From positions 2,170,001-2,234,000 of the forward strand of contig NZ_CP011451.1 in NCBI RefSeq assembly GCF_001007935.1: DNA of 64,000 nucleotides, in the 5' to 3' direction. Below the pieces are notes generated by a model that saw only the letters and a program-made list of their open reading frames with translations, was not told the origin of the DNA and made no database searches. The translations under genes and the position numbers were made by a program. This document shows positions 45,476 to 55,087 of the stretch, in pieces. The stretch's first letter is position 1. The number at the start of each line of letters is the position of its first letter. This DNA is from Nitrosomonas communis. Lineage in GTDB: Bacteria; Pseudomonadota; Gammaproteobacteria; Burkholderiales; Nitrosomonadaceae.

Positions 45476-48076
45476 ATGCGTCTCGACAAACTTACTACTA
45501 AATTTCAACAGGCACTGGGTGAAGCGCAAAGTATGGCGTTAGGCAAGGATCATCCTTATATAGAGCCTCAACATTTGCTGCTCGCGCTATTACAACAAGA
45601 AGATGGTGGAACTTCTTCGCTGTTGCAACGTGCGGGCGTTAATGTCAACCCATTGCGTGAGGCGCTCGTAAAAAGCCTGGAACGTCTTCCCAAAGTGGAA
45701 GGGGTGGGTGGAGAAATCGGTATTTCGCGCGATCTTAACAACCTGCTCAATTTAACAGATAAGGAAGCGCAAAAGCATGGGGATCAGTTCATTGCCTCCG
45801 AGATATTCCTGCTCGCTGCACTTGAGGACAGAGGCGAAACCGGACAACTATTAAAGCAGCATGGGGCTAATCGCAATGTGCTGGAGCAAGCGATCAAATC
45901 GGTACGGGGCGGTGAGAGTGTATCGAGTGCAGAGGCAGAAGGCAGCCGTGAGGCATTGAAAAAATACACCCTCGATCTCACTGAGCGCGCACGCATGGGT
46001 AAGCTTGATCCAGTAATTGGACGTGATGATGAAATTCGGCGAACCATCCAGGTATTGCAGCGACGCACCAAGAATAATCCGGTACTGATTGGTGAGCCTG
46101 GGGTAGGTAAAACTGCCATCGTAGAAGGATTGGCTCAGCGCATCGTAAATGGAGAAGTCCCTGATACACTGAAAAATAAGCGTGTACTGTCGCTCGATAT
46201 GGCCGCATTATTAGCAGGTGCGAAATATCGTGGTGAATTTGAGGAGCGGCTGAAAGCAGTACTCAAAGAACTCGCACAAGATGAGGGGCGTACCATCGTA
46301 TTTATTGATGAGTTGCACACCATGGTAGGAGCGGGAAAGGCAGAAGGTGCCATTGATGCCGGCAATATGCTCAAGCCAGCACTTGCGAGAGGAGAGCTGC
46401 ACTGTGTCGGCGCAACTACTTTGGATGAGTATCGTAAATATGTCGAGAAGGATGCAGCGTTAGAACGCCGTTTCCAGAAAGTACTGGTAGACGAGCCGAC
46501 AGTAGAGGCAACGATTGCTATTTTGCGCGGCTTGCAAGAGCGCTATGAAGTCCATCACGGGGTAGATATTACTGACCCCGCTATCGTAGCGGCAGCAGAG
46601 TTATCTCATCGTTACATTACTGACCGTTTTTTACCGGATAAAGCTATCGATCTGATCGATGAGGCTGCGGCACGGATCCGTATGGAGCGGGATTCCAAAC
46701 CTGAAGTGATGGACAAGCTTGATCGCCGCCTAATCCAGCTCAAGATTGAACGGGAGGCAATGAAAAAAGAAAAAGATGAAGCCTCGCAAAGACGTCTGAC
46801 ACTACTGGAAGATGAGATAAAGAAGCTTGAGCGCGAGTATGCTGATCTTGAAGAAATCCTGAAGGCAGAAAAATCACGCGCCCAAGGTTCACAGCACATC
46901 AAGGAAGAGTTAGAAAAACTCAGAAAAGAGGTAGAGGCGGCGACGCGTAAAGGAGACTGGCAAAAAGTCTCTGAGTTGCAATATGGCCGTATTCCTCAAC
47001 TGGAGGAACAGCTGGCTGAGCAGATCCAGCAGAGTGAAACTACTGCACAAGTTAAAGAGGTCAATCGACCGAAATTATTCCGTACTCAAGTCGGTGCTGA
47101 GGAAATTGCCGAGGTGGTCTCTCGTGCAACCGGGATACCGGTTGCCAAAATGATGCAGGGAGAACGGGAAAAACTGTTATTGATGGAGCAAAAACTGCAT
47201 GAACGCGTGGTTGGGCAAGATGAGGCAGCACGTCTTGTTTCCGACGCTATTCGCCGTTCACGCTCAGGATTGGCTGATCCCAACCGGCCTTATGGTTCTT
47301 TCTTATTTCTGGGGCCTACTGGAGTAGGTAAAACGGAATTATGTAAAGCATTAGCTGAATTTTTGTTTGATTCCGAGGAGCATCTGATACGAGTCGATAT
47401 GTCGGAATTCATGGAAAAGCATTCGGTAGCACGTTTAATAGGGGCCCCGCCAGGTTACGTAGGCTACGAAGAAGGGGGTTATCTCACCGAAATGGTGCGG
47501 AGAAAACCTTATTCGGTGATTCTGCTCGATGAGGTTGAGAAAGCACATCCTGATGTATTTAATGTTTTGCTGCAGGTACTTGATGATGGACGTATGACAG
47601 ATGGGCAGGGGCGTACAGTAGATTTTAAAAATACGGTTATTGTCATGACTTCCAACCTTGGTTCGCAAATGATTCAACAAATGAGTGGGGATGATTATCA
47701 GGTCATCAAACTTGCCGTGATGGGAGAAGTAAAAGCTTATTTCCGTCCCGAGTTTATTAATCGTATTGATGAAGTTGTCGTGTTTCATGCGCTGGATGAA
47801 AAGCATATTAAATCGATTGCACAGATTCAATTGCAGAACCTGGAAGCACGCTTGGCTAAAATAGAAATTAAACTGGAAGTAACCGATGCGGCCTTATCAG
47901 AACTTGCACGTGCCGGTTTTGATCCTGTATTTGGTGCTCGCCCATTAAAGCGGGCTATTCAATCACAAATCGAGAATCCTCTCGCTAAAGAACTTTTACA
48001 AGGTAATTTTGCCGCTAAAGATACGATCAGAGTTGATTGTGTAAACGATGTTTTAACTTTTTCCAAGGTGATATGA
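45476..48076 (+). CDS. clpB: Disaggregase ClpB (Hsp104 family)
   Basis: 866 residues, the usual ClpB length. Order: N-terminal substrate domain (1-145), AAA-1 with Walker [10 protein letters not shown] (about 203-211) and pore loop [14 protein letters not shown], a long M-domain coiled coil (about 410-525; [18 protein letters not shown] and neighbours), AAA-2 with Walker [10 protein letters not shown] (about 605-613), [13 protein letters not shown] pore loop, and C-terminal [14 protein letters not shown] sensor 2. The M-domain separates it from ClpA/C. It extracts polypeptides from aggregates together with DnaK in the cytoplasm. AGGAGC precedes the ATG, and a sigma-32-like promoter lies upstream. 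dapA follows after 83 bp. Confidence 0.97.
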   Translation: MRLDKLTTKFQQALGEAQSMALGKDHPYIEPQHLLLALLQQEDGGTSSLLQRAGVNVNPLREALVKSLERLPKVEGVGGEIGISRDLNNLLNLTDKEAQKHGDQFIASEIFLLAALEDRGETGQLLKQHGANRNVLEQAIKSVRGGESVSSAEAEGSREALKKYTLDLTERARMGKLDPVIGRDDEIRRTIQVLQRRTKNNPVLIGEPGVGKTAIVEGLAQRIVNGEVPDTLKNKRVLSLDMAALLAGAKYRGEFEERLKAVLKELAQDEGRTIVFIDELHTMVGAGKAEGAIDAGNMLKPALARGELHCVGATTLDEYRKYVEKDAALERRFQKVLVDEPTVEATIAILRGLQERYEVHHGVDITDPAIVAAAELSHRYITDRFLPDKAIDLIDEAAARIRMERDSKPEVMDKLDRRLIQLKIEREAMKKEKDEASQRRLTLLEDEIKKLEREYADLEEILKAEKSRAQGSQHIKEELEKLRKEVEAATRKGDWQKVSELQYGRIPQLEEQLAEQIQQSETTAQVKEVNRPKLFRTQVGAEEIAEVVSRATGIPVAKMMQGEREKLLLMEQKLHERVVGQDEAARLVSDAIRRSRSGLADPNRPYGSFLFLGPTGVGKTELCKALAEFLFDSEEHLIRVDMSEFMEKHSVARLIGAPPGYVGYEEGGYLTEMVRRKPYSVILLDEVEKAHPDVFNVLLQVLDDGRMTDGQGRTVDFKNTVIVMTSNLGSQMIQQMSGDDYQVIKLAVMGEVKAYFRPEFINRIDEVVVFHALDEKHIKSIAQIQLQNLEARLAKIEIKLEVTDAALSELARAGFDPVFGARPLKRAIQSQIENPLAKELLQGNFAAKDTIRVDCVNDVLTFSKVI

Positions 48077-48159
48077 TTTCCCTGGAAAGAAAGCGAAACG
48101 ATAATGCATGAAAGTAGATAGTTTCAGGTAGAATATATTGTTTTTTTAAAGAAGATCCT

Positions 48160-49038
48160 ATGCTAAAAGGTAGCTTGGTTGCGATTGTTACACCCATGTT
48201 TGAAGATGGCGCTCTGGATCTGGAGAGGTTTCGTGCGCTCATTGATTTTCATATTGCGCAAAAGACCAGTGGAATAGTGGTGGTCGGAACGACGGGTGAA
48301 TCTCCTACCGTAGATTTTGATGAGCATAATCTGTTGATACGGACTGCGGTATCGCATGCGGCTGGACGAATACCGATCATTGCTGGCACTGGCGCGAACT
48401 CCACGAGAGAAGCTATTGATCTGACCATCTTTGCCAAAGATGCAGGGGCGGATGCCTGCTTATCGGTCGTTCCCTATTATAATAAGCCAACCCAGGAAGG
48501 ACTGTATCAACACTTCAAGGTGGTAGCAGAAGCGGTTGATATACCAATGATTTTATATAATGTACCAGGTAGAACGGTCGCAGATATTTCCAATGATACC
48601 GTTCTGCGGCTTGCGCAAATTCCTAATATCATTGGAATAAAGGATGCGACGGGTAACATTGCACGGGGTTGTGATTTACTGCATCGTGTGCCGCTGGATT
48701 TCTGTGTGTATAGTGGAGACGATGCCACTGCACTGGCATTGCTGCTGTTAGGAGGACATGGCGTTATTTCAGTGAGCGCAAATGTTGCGCCCAAATTAAT
48801 GCATGAAATGTGTCACGCAGCGTTTGCAGGAGATTTGATTGCCGCGCGTAGTATTAACAATAAGCTGTTAAAGTTGCATGTAGACTTGTTCGTTGAAGCG
48901 AATCCTATCCCGGTGAAATGGGCTGTCATGGAAATGGGTTTGATAAGCTCGGGAATTCGATTACCTTTAACACCACTTTCAAGTCAATTTCATCAATTGA
49001 TCAAAGATGCAATGAAACAAGCTGAAGTAATGATTTAA
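48160..49038 (+). CDS. dapA: 4-hydroxy-tetrahydrodipicolinate synthase
   Basis: 292 residues, exactly the DapA size. It has the TTGE motif ([10 protein letters not shown]) at the pyruvate site, the catalytic tyrosine in ILYNVPGRT, the Schiff-base lysine in [10 protein letters not shown] (about 161), and [11 protein letters not shown] near the C-terminus. It condenses pyruvate with aspartate semialdehyde in lysine and diaminopimelate synthesis. bamC starts 10 bp after its stop, the dapA-bamC (dapA-nlpB) order known from many gamma- and betaproteobacteria. Confidence 0.96.
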   Translation: MLKGSLVAIVTPMFEDGALDLERFRALIDFHIAQKTSGIVVVGTTGESPTVDFDEHNLLIRTAVSHAAGRIPIIAGTGANSTREAIDLTIFAKDAGADACLSVVPYYNKPTQEGLYQHFKVVAEAVDIPMILYNVPGRTVADISNDTVLRLAQIPNIIGIKDATGNIARGCDLLHRVPLDFCVYSGDDATALALLLLGGHGVISVSANVAPKLMHEMCHAAFAGDLIAARSINNKLLKLHVDLFVEANPIPVKWAVMEMGLISSGIRLPLTPLSSQFHQLIKDAMKQAEVMI

Positions 49039-49047
49039 AGGTTTGCG

Positions 49048-50205
49048 ATGTCGAGAGTAAAATGCCAAAGAACGCTCATGCTGAGCGCAGTGTGGATATT
49101 GGTGATTTCTGGCTGTAATTCATTTAGTTTATTTCCAGAAAGTAAAAAAATAGACTATAAATCAGCGGGTAAGATACCTCCATTGGAAGTGCCCCCTGAT
49201 CTGACTGCACCTTCTGCAGATGAACGCTACGCGGTACCTGATATTTCTTCTACAGGAAGTGCCACATTTTCTACCTATAACAGGGAGCGGGCAGAGCAGC
49301 CACAAGCTTATGGTAACTCTTCTATACTGCCTGTAACAAAGAGTCCCGCTCAAATTGCCCGATCAGGCACCCAGCGCTGGCTAGTGGTTCATCAAGCTCC
49401 TGAAGATGTCTGGCCAATAGTTAAAGAATTCTGGCAGGATTTAGGGTTTCTAGTTAAGGTTGAGGCGCCTGATGTGGGAATTATGGAGACTGATTGGGCA
49501 GAGAATCGCGCAAAAATACCCCAAGATATTATTCGAAGCGTTCTGTCGACTTTTCTCGACGGTTTGTATTCAACTGCTGAGCGTGACAAATTTCGTACCA
49601 GGCTAGAACGAAGTGAATCAGGTACAACCGAAATTTATATTAGTCATCGTGGAATGGCTGAAGTGCTTGCTGACAGGAGTACGCAGCGTACCATCTGGCA
49701 ACCACGTCCTGCTGATCCTGATCTGGAAGCTGAAATGCTTGCCCGGCTGATGATACGCTTTGGCGCAGGGGAAGAGCTCGCCAAACAAGAAGTCGCTTCT
49801 GCAGCGAGTGAAGCCAGTGCCGTTAAAGAGCAAGCTTATATGGATAAAGCCAGGGGCGGCGTGCTAATAATTAGCGAAACTTTTGACCGCGCATGGCGTC
49901 GTGTAGGATTGGCGCTTGATCGGGTAGGTTTTACTGTTGAGGATCGAGATAGATCAAGTGGTGTTTATTTTGTTCGTTATGCTGACCCTGATCTTGAAAG
50001 TAGGAAAGCGAGCGATGGCCAGGGGATTCTTTCAAAGCTTGCTTTTTGGCGAAGTGATACTGATTCAAAAGCAGAACAATACCGTATTCAGGTAAACGGA
50101 GTCGGGGCTAACAGCGAGGTTCAGATTCTCGATCAGGATGGTGCGCCGGATGAATCAGAAGCAACGAATCGAATTCTTAATTTATTATATGAGCAGCTTA
50201 AATAG
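49048..50205 (+). CDS. bamC: Outer-membrane assembly lipoprotein BamC
   Basis: 385 residues. The signal peptide ends in lipobox VISGC (about residues 19-23). The region after it is the extended BamC N-terminus (KIDYKSAGKIPPLEVPPDLT) that lies on BamD in the E. coli complex. Two helix-grip domains follow: WLVVHQAPEDVWPIVKEFW and GVLIISETFDRAWRRVGLAL. It is a component of the Bam machine that inserts beta-barrel proteins in the outer membrane. It is coupled to dapA. A strong bidirectional terminator at 50420-50462 ends the unit. Confidence 0.93.
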   Translation: MSRVKCQRTLMLSAVWILVISGCNSFSLFPESKKIDYKSAGKIPPLEVPPDLTAPSADERYAVPDISSTGSATFSTYNRERAEQPQAYGNSSILPVTKSPAQIARSGTQRWLVVHQAPEDVWPIVKEFWQDLGFLVKVEAPDVGIMETDWAENRAKIPQDIIRSVLSTFLDGLYSTAERDKFRTRLERSESGTTEIYISHRGMAEVLADRSTQRTIWQPRPADPDLEAEMLARLMIRFGAGEELAKQEVASAASEASAVKEQAYMDKARGGVLIISETFDRAWRRVGLALDRVGFTVEDRDRSSGVYFVRYADPDLESRKASDGQGILSKLAFWRSDTDSKAEQYRIQVNGVGANSEVQILDQDGAPDESEATNRILNLLYEQLK

Positions 50206-50419
50206 TTAGGTCTGGTAAATGATTAGCTGCGGTTGTACTAATTATTCTAAATCCCAATAGAAAAGTAAATAATATTAGACATATTTTCATTTATTTACAT
50301 AGTGTTATGTTAAATTATAATTTCAGTTTTAATTAAGAATTAGAATTAAATAAATAAAAGTAAAAGGGTAAGAGGATAACAGAAGAAAAGCAAGGCTTGT
50401 TTTGTGCAAAGCGAAAAGT

Positions 50420-50462
50420 AGCTAATAAAAAAACCGCCCTGTAGGCGGTTTTTTTATTAGCT
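50420..50462. terminator. Bidirectional intrinsic terminator
   Basis: A perfect 19-bp inverted repeat (AGCTAATAAAAAAACCGCC, loop CTGTA, then the complement) with A- and T-runs on both sides of a GC core. It serves bamC from the left and the small lipoprotein gene from the right. Confidence 0.92.
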
Positions 50463-50479
50463 ACATGGTTATTATATTA

Positions 50480-50698
50480 TTAATGACCTGGTTTGCTGGT
50501 GCCGCCATAGGGACGTGCATCTGCACCCTCTTTAAGGCAGTTACCATTAGCATCCAATCCATGAGGACAATCCACTTTTTGACCGGAGATGATTTTATTA
50601 TAGGCTTCTTTCTCGGTTTCAGGTAATGCTTGACCTGGTTTGCCACATCCTGCCAATGTCAGAGCTGATAAAGCGGCGGCGATCAGAAAAAATCTCAT
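50480..50698 (-). CDS. Small lipoprotein
   Basis: 72 residues with a signal peptide ending in lipobox LAGC (about residues 15-18), then a hydrophilic mature chain ([44 protein letters not shown]) with two further cysteines that could form a disulfide. It is convergent with bamC and shares its terminator. I recognise no family. Small secreted or outer-membrane lipoproteins of this kind are common and mostly uncharacterised. The 420-bp gap upstream has no gene I can support. Confidence 0.75.
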   Translation of the reverse strand: MRFFLIAAALSALTLAGCGKPGQALPETEKEAYNKIISGQKVDCPHGLDANGNCLKEGADARPYGGTSKPGH

Positions 50699-51118
50699 TA
50701 TATTGATTCCTTATTAAAATTTGTAACTAACAACATCTTGTGACCAGTCCAGTATATAACGAAAATACTTGCTTGCTCAAGCAATGATTTGCAAAATTTT
50801 CATGGCGCTATGATTCACAATTCTCTTGCTAAGCTAAATAGACCTTCAAGGGGGTGTTCAATTACTTCTTCATCAGCATATTTTTCTTATAAATTATCCT
50901 CCATAACAATAACATGCTTGACAAATATTGTGCGTGCTTTCTACTAATTTTTTAGTTTTCTCCTTTCTCTGTGTTCTATCCTGACAATTCCTATTGAAAT
51001 CGGTATGAACCACTCGCTTAGTATAATCAGGAACTCAACTAACGCTTGTTCTGTCATAAGGTGTATTCCAACAACCCGCTGTATCGAGATTTCTTATGAG
51101 ACACAGACAGGAGGATCT

Positions 51119-51406
51119 ATGCCACAGGGTGACAAGAGTAAGTATACGGACAAGCAGAAAAGGAAGGCCGATCATATAGCCGAAGGATATGAAAAACGTG
51201 GAGTATCAGAAAAAGAAGCTGAACGAAGAGCTTGGGCAACCGTCAATAAAGAATCGGGCGGTGGTAACAAACCTGGTGGCAGTGGTTATGGGAAAAAAGA
51301 TACTCACGCATCATCCCGCAAGGGTGGACACAGCATGACAACGGAAGAACGGAGCAGAGCCGCAAAAAAAGGTTGGGAGACCCGCCGCAATAAAGAAAAG
51401 GCATAA
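51119..51406 (+). CDS. Small basic stress-type protein with KGG-like motif
   Basis: 95 residues from the ATG at 51119, preceded by CAGGAGGATCT, a near-perfect ribosome-binding site. An in-frame ATG at 51005 lacks one. The protein is very hydrophilic and basic. The N-terminal half (YTDKQKRKADHIAEGYEKRG and EKEAERRAWATVNKES) resembles the short proteins often labelled plasmid-stabilisation proteins. The C-terminal half has a glycine-rich linker and ASSRKGGHSMTTEERSRAAK, reminiscent of KGG/con-10 stress-induced repeats. Exact function is unknown; DNA binding or stress protection are guesses. It appears monocistronic. Confidence 0.75.
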   Translation: MPQGDKSKYTDKQKRKADHIAEGYEKRGVSEKEAERRAWATVNKESGGGNKPGGSGYGKKDTHASSRKGGHSMTTEERSRAAKKGWETRRNKEKA

Positions 51407-51584
51407 TACCCCATTTAAATGATGCGGTGCAGCTCGTTACCAAGGTACGCAAGAACATGAAAAACAAGCTGTTGCTGCTGTTTGGTAAATTCCTGTTATG
51501 TAAACCCTCGATGATTGAGACCGCCAATGACCTATTGAAGAATATCTCGCTAATTGAATATTTCCGCCATCATAGTTCATTCAA

Positions 51585-51686
51585 CTCTATTTCTAAATTG
51601 AAACTGGCTTTGCCGGTTTCACATTGCTGTATGATTGATATTGCCTGAGGCTCGCCTTCGCGTCATGTTTGATTTAGAAATGGAAT
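51585..51686 (+). repeat. Dispersed 102-bp MITE-like repeat, copy F
   Basis: Left end CTCTATTTCTAAATTG, right end GATTTAGAAATGGAAT; the core is GGCTTTGCCGGTTTCACATTGC, given here in its 20-base part GGCTTTGCCGGTTTCACATT, then GAGGCTCGCCTTCGCGTCAT. It sits in the 406-bp gap between the small basic protein and the hemerythrin gene. No gene is seen in that gap. Confidence 0.82.
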
Positions 51687-51812
51687 GAGGGATATGCTTC
51701 TTTAATGATCACGAATAAACTTCGCAAAGCCACTGCACCATAAATAATCGCATTTCCGGGAAGCTGGGGTCAGCTGACTCTGAATATATATATATACTTG
51801 CTGCTAGCATCC

Positions 51813-52262
51813 TTATTTCTCGGTCAAGTGACGGTTTATTTCCCATAAAGCTTCCTCGGGTACAATTTCCTGAATAGCGGGAAATAAATATTGCTCCTCA
51901 TAGCGAATATGCATACTGAGCAGTGCCGATAGCTTCTGACCTTCTTCAGCCAGCGCCGCTTCTTGCTCAATGTTTTTTCTCAGTTGACTCACGGCTTGTT
52001 GGATGTCGTCGTGTTGTTTTAAGGTTCCGATAATTTCCAGATGGTCTGGTGATGAATACTGAGATAAAACGGGTAGCAGAATTTCTTCTTCTTGACGAAA
52101 ATGGAGTTGAAGACTGGTATCCCAATACGCAATAAAATCAATGGCAATCCGATGAAGTGATGGTATATCGGAGCTGGAAGAAGCCATACGCAGATTTTTT
52201 GCCTGGACAAGAGCATGATGATGATCATGAGACAAGGGATAAAGGCTTTTATGACGTTTCAT
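51813..52262 (-). CDS. Hemerythrin-domain protein
   Basis: 149 residues folding as a four-helix hemerythrin-like bundle. Iron-ligand histidines and acids sit in LSHDHHHALVQ (10-20), LQLHFRQEEEILLP (52-65), TLKQHDDIQ (80-88) and LSMHIRYEEQYLFP (115-128). This is the HHE pattern for a di-iron site that can bind oxygen, nitric oxide or iron. In nitrifiers, NO or iron handling is a reasonable guess, but nothing proves it here. The gene is alone, with opposite-strand neighbours. Confidence 0.9.
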   Translation of the reverse strand: MKRHKSLYPLSHDHHHALVQAKNLRMASSSSDIPSLHRIAIDFIAYWDTSLQLHFRQEEEILLPVLSQYSSPDHLEIIGTLKQHDDIQQAVSQLRKNIEQEAALAEEGQKLSALLSMHIRYEEQYLFPAIQEIVPEEALWEINRHLTEK

Positions 52263-52510
52263 AAGTGATCATTTGTAACATGGGCTAGTGTTGAGTTTAT
52301 CAATGCTAAAAGAGAGCATGTATGCCAACGAGTCAGTAGGACAAAAGAGCATATGAAAAATTAATGAATACAGCAATAGCTATGGAATACGTGTTTGTAC
52401 GTATTTACTTGGTTTTTAATATCCGATTAACTGTTACCACTTGCGTATGAAAGCTTAGGCAATCTTAATGTGATACTTCACAGAGATCTTTTAACCAGGG
52501 AGGTAATACG

Positions 52511-53311
52511 ATGAGCTATGGAGATATTGTAGGACGTTTGCTAAACGAAATGACCAATAAGGGAAAAGAAAGACTTAAACATATAGCCAATTCTGCTCAG
52601 TCTACAACTCAGTCTACAACTCAGTCTACAACTCAGTCTACAAATAAGTGGATGGATATGATAGAAAAGTTCGTTCGTACGAAGCAAGCCGGTAACTTGA
52701 CAGGCGGACAATTAGGAGGCATAGGCGCACTGGCTGGCGCTTTGCTAGGTGGTGGAGCGTCTGTAGTAAAAGGTGCGCTAGGTGGAAGTGCGCTTTCTAT
52801 GTTAGGAGCTATGGCCATTAATGCCCTTCAGAAAAAATATGGTGATCAGCCTTCTGATTTACAGAAAAAGGAAGCGACTCATTCGTTGCCTAGGGAGCAA
52901 TTAGAAAGGGAAGCGGCACATTCCTTGCCTAAGGAGCAATTAGAAGCGATGATTTCATCAGACACAGAAAAGCTTATACTGCGGGCGATGATAAATGCTG
53001 CCAAAGCAGATGGTCAGCTTGATCAGTCTGAAATGGACAAAATTATGGGTAAGGTAAATGAAGACGGGATTACGGACGAGGAACGCCAATTTATCCACAA
53101 TGAGCTAATTCAACAAATGGATCTAGACAAGCTGGTTTCCAGCATTCCTAATCAAATTGTTGCGACTCAGGTTTATGCTGCTTCCTTATTCGCAATTGAT
53201 ATAGATACGGAAGCCGAAAAAGCCTATTTGCGTCAATTGGCACATTCACTTAAGCTGGACTCGGATACTGTTAGAAGCCTTCATGAGATGACAGGCTCTC
53301 CAATAATTTAA
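52511..53311 (+). CDS. DUF533/TerB-like membrane-associated protein (YebE-like)
   Basis: 266 residues with a very good ribosome-binding site (AGGGAGGTAATACG). An N-terminal helix is followed by a QSTT repeat (about 30-44) encoded by four 12-bp DNA repeats, then a glycine-rich hydrophobic stretch (GGQLGGIGALAGALLGGGAS, about 63-82), and a C-terminal TerB-like helical domain with AKADGQLDQSEMDKIMGK and AVDIDT-like AIDIDTEAEKAYLRQLA (EF-like acidic loops). This is the architecture of DUF533/YebE proteins of the inner membrane. The function is unknown. Related TerB domains are tied to envelope stress and tellurite resistance. An aquaporin pseudogene follows. Confidence 0.85.
   Translation: MSYGDIVGRLLNEMTNKGKERLKHIANSAQSTTQSTTQSTTQSTNKWMDMIEKFVRTKQAGNLTGGQLGGIGALAGALLGGGASVVKGALGGSALSMLGAMAINALQKKYGDQPSDLQKKEATHSLPREQLEREAAHSLPKEQLEAMISSDTEKLILRAMINAAKADGQLDQSEMDKIMGKVNEDGITDEERQFIHNELIQQMDLDKLVSSIPNQIVATQVYAASLFAIDIDTEAEKAYLRQLAHSLKLDSDTVRSLHEMTGSPII
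52598..52645 (+). repeat. 12-bp tandem repeat inside the DUF533 gene
   Basis: CAGTCTACAACT occurs at 52598, 52610, 52622 and (last copy changed at the end) 52634. It is in frame, so copy-number change alters the QSTT linker length by four residues at a time. Confidence 0.9.
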
Positions 53312-53391
53312 CTTTATCTGCTACCAGCTTTTGGTTGCGTCTTGATCAATATTTTATTTGGATATAAAAATATTGATTGAGGAATTCCATG

Positions 53392-53692
53392 ATGCGAAAG
53401 TTTATCGTTGAGCTATAGGTACTTTTTTCTGGATCTATATCTTAAATGTCGCTCCTGTAGAGGATACAAGCGGCAATTCTCTTTATGACCTGACTCCTGG
53501 TTTCAACGTAATGGCGGGTATATTTTCTGTTGCGTGTATTTCGGGCGGTGTATTTATCCTGCAGTAGCGATAGGCGTGGTATTAATGGGTCTGATAAATT
53601 CCAGCAATATCTGGGTTCATCTGGTTGCTCATTTTATGAGAGGTGCAGGGGCAGTATTGATTATTAATATGGTGAAACCAGATGACAAATAG
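53392..53692 (+). pseudogene. Aquaporin (MIP family) pseudogene with internal deletion
   Basis: After correcting two single-base losses, the frame reads MRKFIVEL-IGTFFWIYILN, then YDLTPGFNVMAGIFSV, CISGGVF-NPAVAIG, WVHLVAHFMRGAGA and NMVKPDDK to the TAG at 53690. The first ~15 residues match the start of MIP channels (RKFIVELIGTF). The remainder corresponds to the C-terminal half, including the second NPA box and the NPDDK-like end. The central helices and the first NPA box are therefore deleted, and the frame is broken at about 53415 and 53553. It cannot encode a channel. No other gene is seen in 53312-53852. Confidence 0.72.
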
Positions 53693-53852
53693 AGAAAGAG
53701 AAAGCTTGCTATTTGATAAGTTGGCTGGTAGAGATGTATGAACACCTTATCATTACATTGTCTAATTTCTGAATTAAAACTTGCTTTGTAAAAAAAACCA
53801 ATAGAGCGAAACTGGTTTGTTATCAATCCGATTTTCGCTAGGCTGCTAATCA

Positions 53853-55073
53853 TCAATTTTGCAGCTCCGTCATTTTCTCGTGCTGCCAAGAAAGCCTCCT
53901 TCGATCTAGCCATTGTTCGATTTTTTTCAAGATCTCATTCCGTAACGGTTGCGATGAGAAAAGGTGCTCATGGTGGCTCAACTTCGGTAGGGGTAACAGT
54001 TCATTATCTGGATGATTCTGTAGAGTGAGCTGTGCAAAGTCCTCACTACCCCAGGATGGAGTAATCGGATCACGGCCAGAGAAGATCAAATAATAAGGTA
54101 TAGCGAATTCGCTCATATGATGGCGAAAATGGATGATTTCTGTTTCGATTGCTTTGACATAACGCAACAGAGCGCGACGGATGAACCAACCATCGGCGCG
54201 AATACGAGCTTTTTCATGCTCGCTATCAGTTAAATAATCGACCACCCAATCAGGTGTGGCCGGCGTGAAGAGTGTCCGCAGACCTGGCCAGGATAACACT
54301 TCAAATATTCCGTCGAGCAATGGCACAATGATAAGGGACACGATCTGATTAATGATTAATAGTGGCAAAGATTCGTTCTGCGGACTCAAGAAATGCTCTT
54401 CGGCATGAAATGATAGCTTGATGAGTGGATTTGCCAGCCAGCCGCGCCAGCCTGGAACTTCGGTAACGGAAAAGGCTGGCCCAAGCAAGATAATGCCTTG
54501 CACTCGTCTGGCTGATTCGCTCTTATTTTGAGTCGACAGCAAATAAGAAGCCGCAATCAGAGCACCCAAGCTATGAGAAACAATGAAGATCGGTTTGTCC
54601 GATTCACCTTGTTCATCGCATGAGATAATCAGCTGCTTTAATGCATGACTTAGATCTTGTTTCATTGGCTCCAGATCATATAATGGAATTTGTGCCAGAT
54701 AGGCATCACCCACTTCCTGTTGAGCAGCTCCCGCAATCAGGGCTCGATCTGCCCGTTGCAGAATCGGATTGGACAGGCCATGCGCATAAAGATCGAACCC
54801 TGCCACTATGAAACGCTGAGCGAAATAACGGGCTATTTCGCTATAACGCCCCATGTATTCATTCATGCCATGAACAAGCAGCAAACAAGCCAATGCATTG
54901 CTGGGTTCGGTCGGTTGTAAAATCCGTAGAAGCAGGGGACTGGCATCATCTGCCTGGTGAATAGGAATTTCCTCACCCCAGCGCGGGTAAGGTTGGGTGA
55001 TGAATTGCCGGTGGACACAACCCGAAAGCATTGCTACTAGCAAAACTATGGATGCCACAAAAGAGTAGCGCAT
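53853..55073 (-). CDS. Alpha/beta-hydrolase lipoprotein (lysophospholipase-like)
   Basis: 406 residues. The signal peptide ends in lipobox LSGC (about residues 16-19). The hydrolase core shows LLLVHGMNEYMGRYSEIA (oxyanion region), nucleophile elbow IVSHSLGALIAASYL (serine), acid in IFSGRDPITPSWGSEDF and histidine in LPKLSHHEHLFS, the serine-aspartate-histidine triad of monoacylglycerol-lipase/lysophospholipase relatives (COG2267-like). An insertion between about residues 190 and 300 is a likely lid. Membrane anchoring suggests action on envelope lipids. polX ends 14 bp before its start codon on the same strand, so the two are probably co-transcribed. Confidence 0.85.
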   Translation of the reverse strand: MRYSFVASIVLLVAMLSGCVHRQFITQPYPRWGEEIPIHQADDASPLLLRILQPTEPSNALACLLLVHGMNEYMGRYSEIARYFAQRFIVAGFDLYAHGLSNPILQRADRALIAGAAQQEVGDAYLAQIPLYDLEPMKQDLSHALKQLIISCDEQGESDKPIFIVSHSLGALIAASYLLSTQNKSESARRVQGIILLGPAFSVTEVPGWRGWLANPLIKLSFHAEEHFLSPQNESLPLLIINQIVSLIIVPLLDGIFEVLSWPGLRTLFTPATPDWVVDYLTDSEHEKARIRADGWFIRRALLRYVKAIETEIIHFRHHMSEFAIPYYLIFSGRDPITPSWGSEDFAQLTLQNHPDNELLPLPKLSHHEHLFSSQPLRNEILKKIEQWLDRRRLSWQHEKMTELQN

Positions 55074-55087
55074 ATTTCAGCTTTGCC

